Under the pieces are notes generated by a model that ran no database searches, had not been told where the DNA came from, and saw only the letters and a list, made by a program, of their open reading frames with translations. This document shows positions 36,255-48,372 of a stretch of 64,000 nt of DNA, piece after piece. Both the position numbers and the translations under genes were made by a program. This stretch comes from Opisthocomus hoazin. Its lineage: Eukaryota > Chordata > Aves > Opisthocomiformes > Opisthocomidae. The DNA lies in NCBI RefSeq assembly GCF_030867145.1, contig NC_134427.1:15027001-15091000 (forward strand), read 5' to 3'. The number at the start of each line of letters is the position of its first letter. Position 1 is the stretch's first letter.

Positions 36255-39200
36255 GTAAAATTAAAGAGATTGTTGTTGTTGTTGTTCAGGTCTATGACAT
36301 TGTGAATAATGGATATTTATTGGTAAAGCTTTGCCTGTAACCTTGGTATTCTGTAACTACATTGGACACCACAGCTAGAGGATTCCTTTCTGATGATAAG
36401 CAATTCAGATAGCTTTTTTGATAGTCATTTTTGGTGTACACTTCAAATATACCTTCAGTGAATGTTGTGTATTCTGAAGTATTTTATGGCTGATAGACAT
36501 TAACTGTTGAAACCTATTTTTTTCTTATTACCATTCTTTAAAATTCCTCCTGTTCTCATTATCCTTTTCTCCCCTGGATGTTTCCAATATCATGTTCAAA
36601 ATGTTCCAAATGGAGTCATTCCAGTCCTTTATACAATGCCATAAAAACAAGAGAAATTAATAGATGATGTGAATTTAAGGTCATTGTAGTGTTTACAGGG
36701 TTATTATTTTGAATGTTCTTTGGCCTTAAGCTATTTCCATCTTAGTAGATGTGAGTGGTTTGTTGAAGAACCTGTTGAATCCGTTTAGAGTTGTAAATAT
36801 GTAATGAACGTTCATGCTTTTTTTGGTGTTTGTTGATAGTTTTTTTCCACTGCATAATTACAGTTTCTGTGACCATTACCTTGTTTGGGGAAAATATAGT
36901 CCAAGATTTTTTTTGTGCTTTGGACCTAAGTGTTAGCTTTGTTTCATGCTTATATAACTTACTGCTCATACAATTTACAGCAGAATTTATATCATGTATT
37001 TCATCACATAAATAAAATACATTTTTACTGATTTAAGCAAAAGTCTCCAAGGTACTTAAAATCTCAAGTCTAACAGTTCTAAATAAAACGTGAATAGCAC
37101 AAGACTTGTGTGCTGCTATCAAAGGTGAATAAATAATGTGATGAAACTTCTTCTGTCAGAAAACTAGCTTACTTGGTTTGTGGAAACCTTGTCCGATACA
37201 CTGTGACATTCAGTGGAAGACTTCAAAACAATTTGTAGCACCACCTAAAAAAGGCCCTGAAATTTTCAAATTTTGTTTATGTGTTCAGCTTTCTGTGTGG
37301 TGAGTGGTAAACTGACTTCAATAGGTTTCCTCAGGATATAAGATTGAAGTGTACAGCAGTCACTATGAAAAACAAAATTCATTCTGATTTTAGCAGATGA
37401 TCAGCTTATGCTTGACATCTTAGATGCATGTAATTGTTTTTTGGTGACTGGCTTTCACATGCTAACACCAATCCCAAATTATCTAATCTTGGCACAGTAC
37501 CTCACATGATGATAATCTCAACAACAGGAAATTCTATGAGTTTGGTCTATACTTTTCTAAGGTACATTTCATTTCAGTGTCTCTAAATTAGCATTCCTTC
37601 GGGTGTCCCTAATTTTAATTTTGATAGAATAAAGACTGCCTAATTCCAATTACAGTGTTACTGCTTTCTGTGGAGCTAAAACAATGTTAGTACATCATTT
37701 ATAAGGACTCGGGTCTGATCTCATCTAGATAGGCAAGCATTGCTGTGTCTCTTGTCAAATTCGCTTAGCAGCTGATTTTACATGATTCAGTACACAGCAA
37801 TATGTGCTGGAATATCTTGGGTCAAAATCAGGTCAAGGTACTTGATCAGATACAGTTCATTTCTGAGGTGAGTGAAGATACAGTGCAGTATGTTCCAGGA
37901 TATAGGAGGTCAAAGCTGAAATGTCAGCTGTTAAAAATCTGTGAAATACAATGCAATACAATTATTTATGTTGAGTAGTCATTGACAATCGACATTCACG
38001 AGAAGCTGGGATGTGTTGCCATATAAACATCCAGTGCATTTTCCTGGCTTTTAGAACATCGAGCAGCGTGAAGTGTGATGTTGTGACTCTCTATTCTTTT
38101 GGCAGCAAGTCCATAAGGACTTATACTAATCTTCTCATTTTGCCTGCTTTCCCTTAATTTTACTGTGTCTCTCATTCTAATATTGTAGGTTACAAAGCCT
38201 AAGTACATGCTGGAAAACCAGCTTCATGTTATTCTTATACCCAAATAAGGAACTTCGAATTTTTGGATGAACTAAAATACTTACATTTGACCATGCTGTT
38301 CTATGTTTCTTTGTACATATTGTGAGAAATTATGACCGTCTTAAGTGTTTTAGTAAACATATCTTCAGTTTCTTTAGATGAATCTCTGATTTCCAAATTT
38401 GTTGCAACACTGTATTTTCTGAACAATTCTCTGAAAATGTGAATCTGTGGTTCCCTCTTCTTTTTTACACACACCCACACACTCCCCGTGAGTAGAATAC
38501 GTTTCTGGTTTGTAACACATCATTGACATTACTGTCCTTGTCAAAAGTTTTGGCATTATAAATAATCAGTAGCCATGGTTTGTTGGTTACTTATGGCAGA
38601 GTTTTCCTGTGTGTAAGAAATATTTTAGTGAGGTTTCTCAGTGTGGATAACTCGGTCATAAAAATGCAGTTGTATTTCAGAGTGCTACTCAAGAATAAAA
38701 TGCATCTATACTAAATTTTCTCTTATGCAGGTTTCAGTATGTTTTCATAACAGATCATGTTTTCATATGACAGATCTTATATAAGAACATATGCACTGTT
38801 CTTTTACTAAATACCCGATGTGAAAGCACAAGCTAGAGTGCGAGCTTTAGCCTCTAGCATTTGTTTGCAGTCAAACATACTGCCTTTCATAATGGTGCGT
38901 CGTAGTAACTGTATGGTGGTATGCAGTAGATAATATACTAGAAGTTTTTATTCTGATTTAATGAATGTAACTTCTTGTCCATATCATGGTTTCTGTACAG
39001 AAAAAAAAATCAGTGGAAAACTCTGTCCTTTGTTCATCAGTATCAAAGATGGTAGTGTCATCTGAAAATCAAGTGTGTTGCTGTCATACAAGAAAGCCTT
39101 ACTTTCTTGATTTAGAATTAGCTCCATAAATCAAATTAAAAAGCATTATTTCTTTTGTACGGAACAAATACATTTACTGGGCAAAGAGTGCAAGGAAACC

Positions 39201-41367
39201 TTCTGGCACATTGACAGAAATTAAAAATAAATGTAATGTGCTTTGACTGTGCTAGGTGCTCTTTTCTGTTTGCTTTCTTCTGTTCAAGCAGTGGAGTGCC
39301 TTCTGACTTCAAACACTTCAATTGGAACAGAATAAATGGCTTGGCTTCAGAAAATACCTGCATGCATATCTGTTTAGAAAGTGCTTTGTGGGATATGGAA
39401 ACATGTAAGCTGGACAAAGATGAATTGTCAGAGAGAGATTTAAGAAGGATCCATTTTCTGGGGTCAGACAAACTAACGTTTAAAACAGCTTCTAGTCACA
39501 TCATTGCAGCCTAGGTGAAAACTTCAAAAACTCTTTTCAGATTTTCCTTTGGCTGTGGGATGCATTAACTTTTCCTGGAGTATATACAGATGAATTTTTG
39601 GCAAAGAGGCATGTCTTCAGTCACATCCCTACTGAGGATGAACCTGAAGCTGTGCACATTGCTCATATAGCTTTGCAGGGTATGCACTGGAAGAAAGAGC
39701 CAGAAGTTCACATGTGCTGAGACAGACTAGATGTGAAGTAGCAACAGCGATCTTATATACATGGGAGCTGAACTCCTAAACTTCCATTGTAGATGAGTTT
39801 TTTTCAGCCATTGAATTGCAAATTACTGGGCTTTTTCACTGGGTGAGAATTTATCTCAGAAAAAAATAGGACATATGTAATACCTAGGTTTGTACTTAAA
39901 ACATTATTTTGGTGATACTCATGTTGCGTTCCAGTCTCTGACTTTACGGCACCGCTAGTCCTCAAAAGTTGCCACAAGTGCCTGATTTTCTTGCTTTTTT
40001 TGGAGTAAGGAGACAAACATTGTTATTTCTCTCCAGAATATTACAGTCTGATTAAAAAGTTTTGCAAACACGGATGTTATGATTTGGAGCTATTATCTAA
40101 GTGGGGTCCAAAGATTTCTGATAGGCAAATGTCTTTGCTTCCCACAGCTATGCTTATTTTTCTGTGTTATTTAAAGCAGCTAAATCTGTATATAAGGTAC
40201 AACTCTGTGCACTTTTTCAGAATGAAATGTTCTTCTCACTACTATACAATGTGCTAGACACCCCTAAACCCACCACTCCGCCCCGACATAGGCAGTGTCC
40301 TGTCTTCTCCCTTTTATGTCAGGTCTCGCTGCTGAATTTCCCATGTGTTTGAATGGGGCATGAGTTGTGTGAGCATGGGACAGGCCAGGTCTGCTGGTGA
40401 GTTTTATCTGCTTGGTGATTTATTTCTACACTTTGAGGTTGCTAATATTCAGAGACCATCTTGGTCCTTCTGCTTTTCTGAAGGTTAAAAGAGGGTTGTA
40501 ACTAGGCTGAACAGCAAGCTAGCTGATTTAGAAACATCTTGTGTAGCTCTCTGTAGCAATCTTTTTTTGGCTGAGAAACGTGGCTTCACGCTGAGGTAAT
40601 CTTCAAGGGGAAGGAGAGCTTGTAGTAATGAGCTCTGCTTCCCCTGCTGATTATTATGTCCAATCTACAGGCAAGTCTGAATGCAGTGTGCGGCTGCATA
40701 AAACATTTTTAAAGATAAGACTGATCAACACCTTTGCATGGCCCCGACCAGGATTCATGCCCTCTAAAATGCTGAAAACGTTTTTTGTTGAATCTGCACT
40801 CCTGCTGTAAAGGGGTTAGGTATACTTACTTCATCTGATTGATGCTGTCCATCCAGCTTTGCAATTATTTCAGTTTTTAATCTGTTTTCAGATGCAAGAT
40901 GTTACTGGAAGTTTTGAAAAATCATTTTGAGCTATTTCTAATAGATGGAAAGTTCGCACTATACTGTGGTAGCTAAAATATGAATGACTTCCTTTGTTTT
41001 GTTAGGAACAGCTACCTTATATGACATTTACAATGCTTAGTTCTTCAACGATTTCTGCTGTGTTTGGCTAAGTACCTTTTGATTCTGTCTCATCAGGAGA
41101 TGCTTAAAGAAAGAGGAGAAAATTAATTGCCTCACCCTTTAGAATTAATCGCAAAAGATATTCCTGGCAAGAGCTAAAAGAATTAATGTGCAGAAGCAAA
41201 TGCATTTTCAGACTAGCCCTGTATGTTCTTTTGTAACTAAAACATTACTTTTTGGCTATTGTTAAAACACTAATAAAAATGGAAAATGCATTTTTTGCCT
41301 CTCAATTCAAACTAGCAAGCAAACTAACTACCCTCCACCTTCACGAGTCCATCTAGTTCTGTTTCCT
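36255..41367. other. Non-coding stretch, no gene recognised
   Basis: AT-rich DNA with only short unsupported frames. A (TTG)6 microsatellite is at about 36271-36288 and a small CA-rich run near 38465. If the exon at 36154 is real, this would be its following intron. Confidence 0.5.
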
Positions 41368-41467
41368 CTTGTTTTTTTTTGTTGGGGTTTTTTGGTGGCT
41401 TGGTTTTGTTTGGCTTGTTTCTTTGATTGTTTGTTTGTTTTGGTTTTTGTGGTTTGTTTTTTTTTAA
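41368..41467. repeat. T/G-rich low-complexity tract
   Basis: About 100 bases composed nearly wholly of T and G on the plus strand (tttgg, tttgt and ggtttg units). The opposite-strand frame through it encodes only Lys/Asn/Pro/Gln low complexity and is not a gene. Confidence 0.85.
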
Positions 41468-42577
41468 TATTAGTATCAATATAGGCTGTGCTAGAGGAGG
41501 CACCAATAAATGGATTGATTTATTACTGGGAAGGATGTTATTAAAGAATTTAGGAAAGATGTTGCTTCTAGCTGATACATGTTGTTTTTCTGTTCTTACT
41601 ATCTAAAAATATTTGAGATAAAATGGAAACTTGTAAAACAGATATGTGTATAGATGCCTGTATAGACTTGATGTGCATGTCTATGATCATGATGATTAGA
41701 AAAATGTATAAAAGCCAAATCTAGAACTGAATGTTTTGCTGTGCAATGGTTAAAACTGTTTTTAGCATTCTACATAAGATTTAGAAACCAATAGTTAACT
41801 TCTGACTTGCTCTTTCTAGTAAGTGCATGTGTGTATCTTACTTCAGTGAGTTTTGTGGGTTTCACTGCAGTAATAACCGTTTTATCTGTTTGTGGTTGTT
41901 ATATTTATACATTCTTTCTTATATGTATATATTGAATTTTTATAACATATTTTAAAGTACATAATCGCATACTTTCTCTGCATTTCTTTTGTTTTCAGGA
42001 ATTTTTCATATGTGTTGGACTTAAACACTCTCTTAACTGTCAGGTGTCTTGATTTCCACTTCCCTGTTATCCTCATTAGCAAATACAGTGTATTTTCCTC
42101 ATGCATGTCTAGTTAGATGAAGTGTTACCTTTTCTTAGGCATACTTAAAAAAAATAAAGGAGTATACTAGCAGTCATTTCTACAATGTTAATCTAAATGT
42201 GCCCTGGAGTACTCCATATTTTATTTTAATCATTAATCAAGATGTCAAATGAACCTCATTGCTAATATATCAGCATGCAGAAATTAAAATATAGGCTGTT
42301 TATTTCCAAAATCTCAACATATCTTCATTATCAATGTCGTTTCGAACTGAACACTTCTATCCCCTTCATTGTAACTAAACTCTATAAAATACCTTGTACC
42401 CTAGCACAAAAACAGAGCTCAGCGTGTAGCTGAGCTCTTAAATAAGAGATTTTTTTTTTCTCAAAGTTTTGTATGCATTCTTTATTTCTTAGGTGAGCTG
42501 GACCAAATTTTAAGAGTTTTGTTTATGTAATGTTGCTGTCTTTTCAGTGCCTGCGTTTCTTAGTCTTTTCCAGCTTT

Positions 42578-42591
42578 CCCCTAGGTGGCAC
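42578..42591 (+). promoter_or_regulatory. CTCF-like core motif
   Basis: cccctaggtggcac agrees with the CTCF core CCASYAGRKGGCRS at 13 of 14 positions. A single motif match is weak evidence of binding. Confidence 0.35.
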
Positions 42592-43609
42592 CATGACCCA
42601 CTGAACAGCTCCTGTAGCCTTCAGAGCAAGGAACTTCAGCGATGTGTCTGCTGAGTGGTGCAAACGCATTTTCAAGCACTACTTGGTCGTCCTTCTTTTA
42701 ACCACTTGTACTGTTTCTCGGAGACAACATTGTTTCCATACTAGGTCAGAAATAGTAATGATTAGAAGATGGACAACAAATTATTGTAGTATTATGGACT
42801 ATTATTTACTTGAAAAATCAACTTGGAAGTATGTCATGGAGATAATTTAATTCCTTTGCATTAAAGGGAAGGAGGACACTGACATGTCGTGCAGTGCAGT
42901 CGACTATGGCACACTTGTTCTTATTTGGGTCACAAAGAACTATTTTTTTCTGTGTAGAACTTCATTTAGACCTAACTCAGTTTCCTACTCTCAGCTCCAG
43001 TCCTAGTCCTGCTTTACTGCCAATATTACCAATTCTTCTACACTTCATGCTTTGTTTCTTTACCCCAAGTATCTGTGGGGTAAATGAAAGTCATGCTTCT
43101 GAAGCATGCTAAGATTAAGCAAAAAGAATGATCTGATGGTCTGAAAAGCCACATAATTAACTTTTATGGGAGGACTGCACTGAATGATCATTAGATATGT
43201 GTTTTGTCTTCATGCTTAACGTCCAGAAAGCATACCAATTCTTCTTTGGAATAGAGGGCAATAGAGATTTAATGATGAGAAAAAAAGACAAAACCTAGTC
43301 CTAGCCCGTAGTTTTGTTACAGGTGGAAGAAGCCTTATGACTTCTGAGATATCAGACAGCAAACTAGGAGCAGATGTTTTAGATAAAAAGGAGTTGTGAA
43401 TCTTTTGCAGTTAGTGTTTTACTGACAGTAGAGCTGAAGCTGAAAGGCAACATGATATCCGCTGCCCAATCCTACAGGTTATTTGAGAATTTTCACATAA
43501 TAAAAAGGGTGATGGGATTATTATTGTCTCTGCATGTGACGGTGCCTAATGAAAAGTTGATACTGTGAGAATTTTTTGCAGTTTTCTATTTGGAGCATGA
43601 TTCTGGTTT

Positions 43610-43700
43610 TTAATTCTTTTAATTTAACTTATTAATTAATATATTATTATTTAATTTAAGTTAATGTAATTATTTTAATGAATAAATAAAAAACAATTTT
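43610..43700. repeat. AT-rich low-complexity block
   Basis: About 90 bases nearly free of G and C, built from taatt and tatta units with local inverted repeats (ttaattaatatatta). Confidence 0.75.
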
Positions 43701-44999
43701 GTTGGCGCTAATGCAGTTATGTTGAGATAAGAACTGTGTCCTAGAACGCTTGTCTTGGAGACTTATTACAGCCTAACTGAACATAAAAGAAGGTTCATCG
43801 TGGAGGCAGATTGTTTGTACCATATAAAAATATGACATTTTGAGTGTTAGCAACAAATAATGAAACAATTACAAATCGTACTGCTTCTAAGTCTGCCATT
43901 GGTGAAAAGATTGTTCTTGGTTTTAGTATCTGCACAGTTGTAGCTGTCATCTATTTGCTGTCATTAGTAGATTTGAGGTGCTATTAACAAAACTCTAGAA
44001 GGCTATTTTCCCGTGTATTTTCTTCCTGGTTTTCTTCATTTGTTAGATTGATTCTCTGTGTCTGTGTCTACATTAGAATTTACCAGGGTGCAGAGCTGGT
44101 GCTCAGAACCTGGTATTCCCAGGGGAATCAGACTAGCTCTGATGTGATCCCTTGGGGTCTCTTTCATATCTTACAGTCATTTACTTCTGAAGTTCCTGAT
44201 CTGAACTAAAACACCAATATAAATGCAGCCTGTATCTACTGTATTTGAGAGTACGAAACTGATGATGTCCCATAAGCAACGCGTAGCTGAATGTCTATCC
44301 ACACACACATGCGTGTGCCCTTTTGGCATTTTTAATAGGTCTTCATTGACTAGTTATGGTTTTGAAAAAGTAACAGTCCAACTTCACAACAGTGAAATAG
44401 TGTTGGCTCTTTGTTGTACCTAGGCTCTTTTTGTCAGAGGTGGAGAGAGAATACTTGTTCGGTAGCAAATTCTAGTTCCTTTTCTAAGAGCATATTGCTT
44501 TACTGCTTATGTAAGGGGCTTTCTCAAACAGATCTGATTTATATGATTGCTTAGCAAAGCAAGGTCTGACCAAGTTACGTTCTTCCATTTTAATACAGCA
44601 CTGATCTTGTGAGTTGAAATTCATATCTGGAAAGACCATATTCTCCTGGAGACAAATTGTGTCACTTGGTGCTATGGATCAGTATTCTGTTGATCAGAAG
44701 AGCATTACTATGAGACATACATCATTTATTTACAAATATTTACTCTGGTTCCAGTTCATGTATTTGGAGAAAGTACTAAAAGCAGAGGATAGTCTTTTAG
44801 ATTGACCAGTCTGGTAAAAATATTCTGTGTTTAATATATGCTTGTATAGTGTCATTCTAATGGAATGCGAACTTTTTTTCTAGTTGCTGGTCAGAGATTA
44901 GTGACAGAAGTAGCAGTATGCAAGATTAGGCGGACATTTATTTGTAGAGAAAGAGAAAGTCAGGACTGTGTGGCAGAAATGATAAATCTGGAATGGACT

Positions 45000-45380
45000 A
45001 GTCATGGAGAGGTACGGATTTGATGGGTGGACTGTTCGGTGGATGAGGGAGTGGTTGGAGGGTTGCATCCAGAGTGTATTGGTGAATGGCTCAATGTCCA
45101 GATGGAGATCAGTGACAAGTGGTGCCCCTCAGGGGTCCGTATCGGGATGAGTACTGTTTGATATCTTCATCAATGACATACACAGTGCCTCATCCCCTGA
45201 GGGATGGGATACCATCCAGAGGGACCTGTACAAGCTCAAGAAGTGGGCCCGTGTGAACCTCATGAGGTTCAACAAGGCCAAGTGCAAGGTCCTGAAAATG
45301 TCCCTGCTCACTGCAGGGGGATTGGGCTACACGGCCTTTAAAGGTCCCTTCCAGCCCAAAGCATCCTATGATTCTAAGGT
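45000..45380 (+). mobile_element. CR1 LINE, internally deleted (RT segment joined to 3' tail)
   Basis: Plus-strand CR1 sequence. The start matches the reverse-transcriptase palm region (coding GAPQGSVSG, then a broken frame, then LFDIFINDI), followed by the region coding KARVNLMRFNKAKCKVLK-like residues and then directly the 3' tail (ggtcccttccagccc and cctatgattctaag). Compared with the usual CR1 layout, two internal pieces are missing: one after the FINDI motif and a larger one before the tail. Frames are broken and the copy is dead. Confidence 0.85.
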
Positions 45381-46327
45381 GTTCTTTTCTAATAAATTCA
45401 AGCTTTGATACTAGCTTGAGGGTGTCCAGAACCCTAGTGCTTGTAGTGCCCTGTGATGTTAGTTCACAGGGTTTCTGTAAAATGTAGACTCAAGTGCTGC
45501 AGTAGTAGTAAGTTCAGTATCTCTGCTTGCTTTATTTCATTTCTTGGGTTTTTTTTTTTAATTTTATTACATTATCCTGTCATTTCTTAAAGTTTGTGTT
45601 TCTTTTGAGTGTTGGGGTTTTTTTTTCAGTGTAAGTTTATGAAGTTTTATGTTTTATAGGAATAAGTTCATTTATACTCAGATTTAAACTTTGTGATTAA
45701 TCTGTGCATGTTCCCTTTTCAATGCTGTATGAATAGTGGGGTTTTGCTATATTTTTTTTATTTTATTACCTTGTTTGGAGGGGTTTGCTAATAGTTCTGT
45801 GGTTTTACATTTATATAACAACCAACATTTGACAGTATAGTTCCCTTAAATATTTTATTTCCTTTTGCAAACATTATTTAGAAGACATTTAGCCTGTGAA
45901 ATCCTGAATATTTTTAATGTATATGTTCACTGCTGAGAATTCAGACAGAAGTTTGCAAAATGAGTCAGTCACATGTAGAACTCAGAATCAGCAGGTCTCT
46001 TGCTACGAGTCTCATCAGCAGGAGGTGTTACCCCCTCCAGAAGGTGTCTTTTCTCTACTTACTTGTTAGGCATCTGCATAGATGAGGAATGGATCTATAT
46101 AACTAAATAAGTAATGATAATCCTCTGTGGCATTTAAACATCTGCCATACTTGAGTTTAAAGTGTGCTCAGAAATTACCAGAGTTAAAACTAAATGCAGT
46201 TACATCTGTGCAGAGCCTGAAAATAGCAGTTCTGGATATAAATATTTAAACCTACTTGAAGTCTGATATATCAATTCTGGCAGCGTTGAAGACAGTAGAG
46301 CCTCCAGTGTTGTCAGTGCCTGTGAAA

Positions 46328-46621
46328 ATGGCACAGGGCAAATGCAATGTAGCAAAGTTTTGCAGATTTAGATTCCCGTATGTAAATTATTTCTGTGCCC
46401 GGTACTTAAAATCTAAAGCCACAACAGTTTTTAACCTCAGGAGCTATGGAATCATGTTGATGCGAAAGAGCAGGACTGTGAAGCCACTACAATATTTACT
46501 TGTATATCATCTATTACGTATTCTGTTGCAGTTTAAAATGGTTGTACCATACATACACAAGCTACCAGAGACATTGTCACCTATACTACATCTTCTGCTT
46601 AAAGAAACGGAACATCCTTAA
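46328..46621 (+). other. Orphan open frame, 97 codons
   Basis: An ATG in good context (aaaatgg) opens 97 codons, long for this AT-rich stretch. The product is basic and leucine-rich (MAQGKCNVAKFCRFRFPYVN...), without any motif I recognise, splice partner or promoter. Chance openness is the likeliest reading; a decayed mobile element is possible. Confidence 0.15.
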
Positions 46622-47479
46622 GCATATATATGATATACTGTGGTCTCTCTGAAAGTAAGTGCAAATTAAGGCAAAAAAAAGATTGAACCCTTCACAAATA
46701 TTTTTGCCCTATGCAATCATCATCATTCTCAAGTCTTCTCATTTATGATGTGTATATATATGAAAGAGATAAAAATAACCCAAATCAATGTATTAAGCTA
46801 AACAACTCATGGACCAGCTACTGCACTGAGCCATTCCTTATGTAACAGAAGTCAAGCAAATTGCGAAATAATAATTAAAAAAAGGTATATAAATAAGGGT
46901 ATCAAATGGAAAAAATACTGCTGTCAAGGGACTCCCTGTTTCTGGACTAGGAACATCAGTCGCTGCAGAACTCAATGCATGGGTAGTTTATTTGTTTAGT
47001 GACAAATTGGCTGTTACTGCTAAAAGTGATGATCAAATAAAGAATAAACAGCTTAGCTGTCGGCAACTTGTACTTTATCCATGATCTCGTAGCTGAAAAT
47101 TCCTGGTTGTCAGAGTTCCAGAAATCATTTGTGTGTTACCTATAGAGCTGTAGGTACCTCAAGGAAAAAAAAATGCATTGTGGTTACTGGGACAGATTAG
47201 GACTAGGAAGAGAATGAAGTGTTTTCTTCTGGATGGTCCTTCACTAAATTAAAGGTATCCTATTGAAAAAGGAGAGACGGTTGCAGAAGAGGGAGCTGTG
47301 ATGGTTTGATCGATCTGGGTTGCTAAATCCTAGAGTAAAAGAGCGAATGCACCAGAGATTTCTGCTGATCTTTAGACTCTTAATCGTATTTGGTTTGTCA
47401 CAAGGAAATTTAGTTTAAAATATAATTTACACTGAGAAGCACTAAAGCAGTTATTAACAAGCTACCACACAGGTATGAA

Positions 47480-47720
47480 AGACGATGCGTAAGCAGGCAC
47501 CTTGTGAGTGGCAGAGCGCCAAGCGTTTATGGCCAGGAGCTGTGGCATCATGAGAAGAGGCATCTGTGAGAAGCAGCTGCTGCCAGCTCCCACTGAGGTC
47601 TGGTCTCACTCAGAGCTGGAAGCTCCTGCCTTGCACAGAAGCAAGATTCTGGGGATCAACAGCATCTTGCCTGTGTGAGAGGGAGAATCTCCCAGTTCTC
47701 ACCAAGTTTCAGCTGTCACA
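47480..47720. other. GC-richer patch in AT-rich desert, unassigned
   Basis: About 240 bases distinctly richer in G and C than either flank, without long frames. Could be an old repeat or a regulatory element. Confidence 0.3.
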
Positions 47721-48229
47721 GTACACTTTAATTTGTAAAATATAAATGCAGACCAGTGCATACCCCTGTTGAAAGATGCATGAGCTAATGGGTAGGACAG
47801 TCTGAATAGATACTCAGAGAGAAACATATTACTAAAAAAGCTTTAAAATTTCTTATGTTAAAATAGCCAAAGTATAAAGAAATGTTATGGTTACTTTACT
47901 ACAAATCTTGAGGATTTGTTTAGTAAATTAAAACAGTTGCTGTAACTGCCTTTGTATTGTGCATGATTCTGCAATAAACTGCTGGTACTCTTTAATGATA
48001 CTCCCATACCTGAAGGGGGATTTTTACTCCTATTTTCTAAACAAAACTTGCATAGTAACTATCTTATTTGTGGGCTGATTGGTCACTGCTAAAAACTGGA
48101 ATATTCTAGTGCTCTTTATTTAGATTGCAGTCCTTGTCCAAGAGTTCAAGCTGTGTTTTGAACTCTGAATTTGACAGTTCTAAATTACAGGTTATTCAGA
48201 AAATAACACTTCTCCTATCTGAGCAGAGT

Positions 48230-48320
48230 ATCTTTTATTGGTTTCATTTTACAGATGGGAAAATTGATGTACAGAAAACTAGTGACACTGCAAGTCACGA
48301 AACACAGCAGCAGCACTATA
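48230..48320 (-). mobile_element. MIR SINE fossil (core region)
   Basis: The plus strand reads attttacagatgggaaaa, then ttgatgtacagaaa and later gcaagtcacgaaacacagc. This parallels the reverse complement of the MIR core (attttacagatgaggaaa, ctgaggcacagag, and ggtcacacagct). MIR is an ancient amniote tRNA-derived SINE. Divergence is high and the ends are uncertain. Confidence 0.5.
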
Positions 48321-48372
48321 TTGCAAGTCGCTTGTATCTGGAAACTTCCCTTCATTTTGAAGACGTATCTGT

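Larger units (their letters stand above)
41468..44999. other. Non-coding stretch with one CTCF-like site
   Basis: No coding exon recognised. It holds the CTCF-like motif at 42578 and the AT-rich block at 43610, listed separately. Confidence 0.5.
45381..48229. other. Non-coding stretch, T-rich runs
   Basis: Poly-T-containing AT-rich DNA (45540-45780) and no recognised gene. It includes the orphan frame at 46328 and the GC-richer patch at 47480, listed separately. Confidence 0.5.

Noticed and set aside
39236-39514. 92-codon plus-strand frame
   Set aside because: No ATG-context, splice or family support; a longer antisense frame overlaps it. Chance openness.
41324-41506. Lys/Pro/Asn-rich minus-strand frame
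   Set aside because: Translation of a T/G low-complexity tract.
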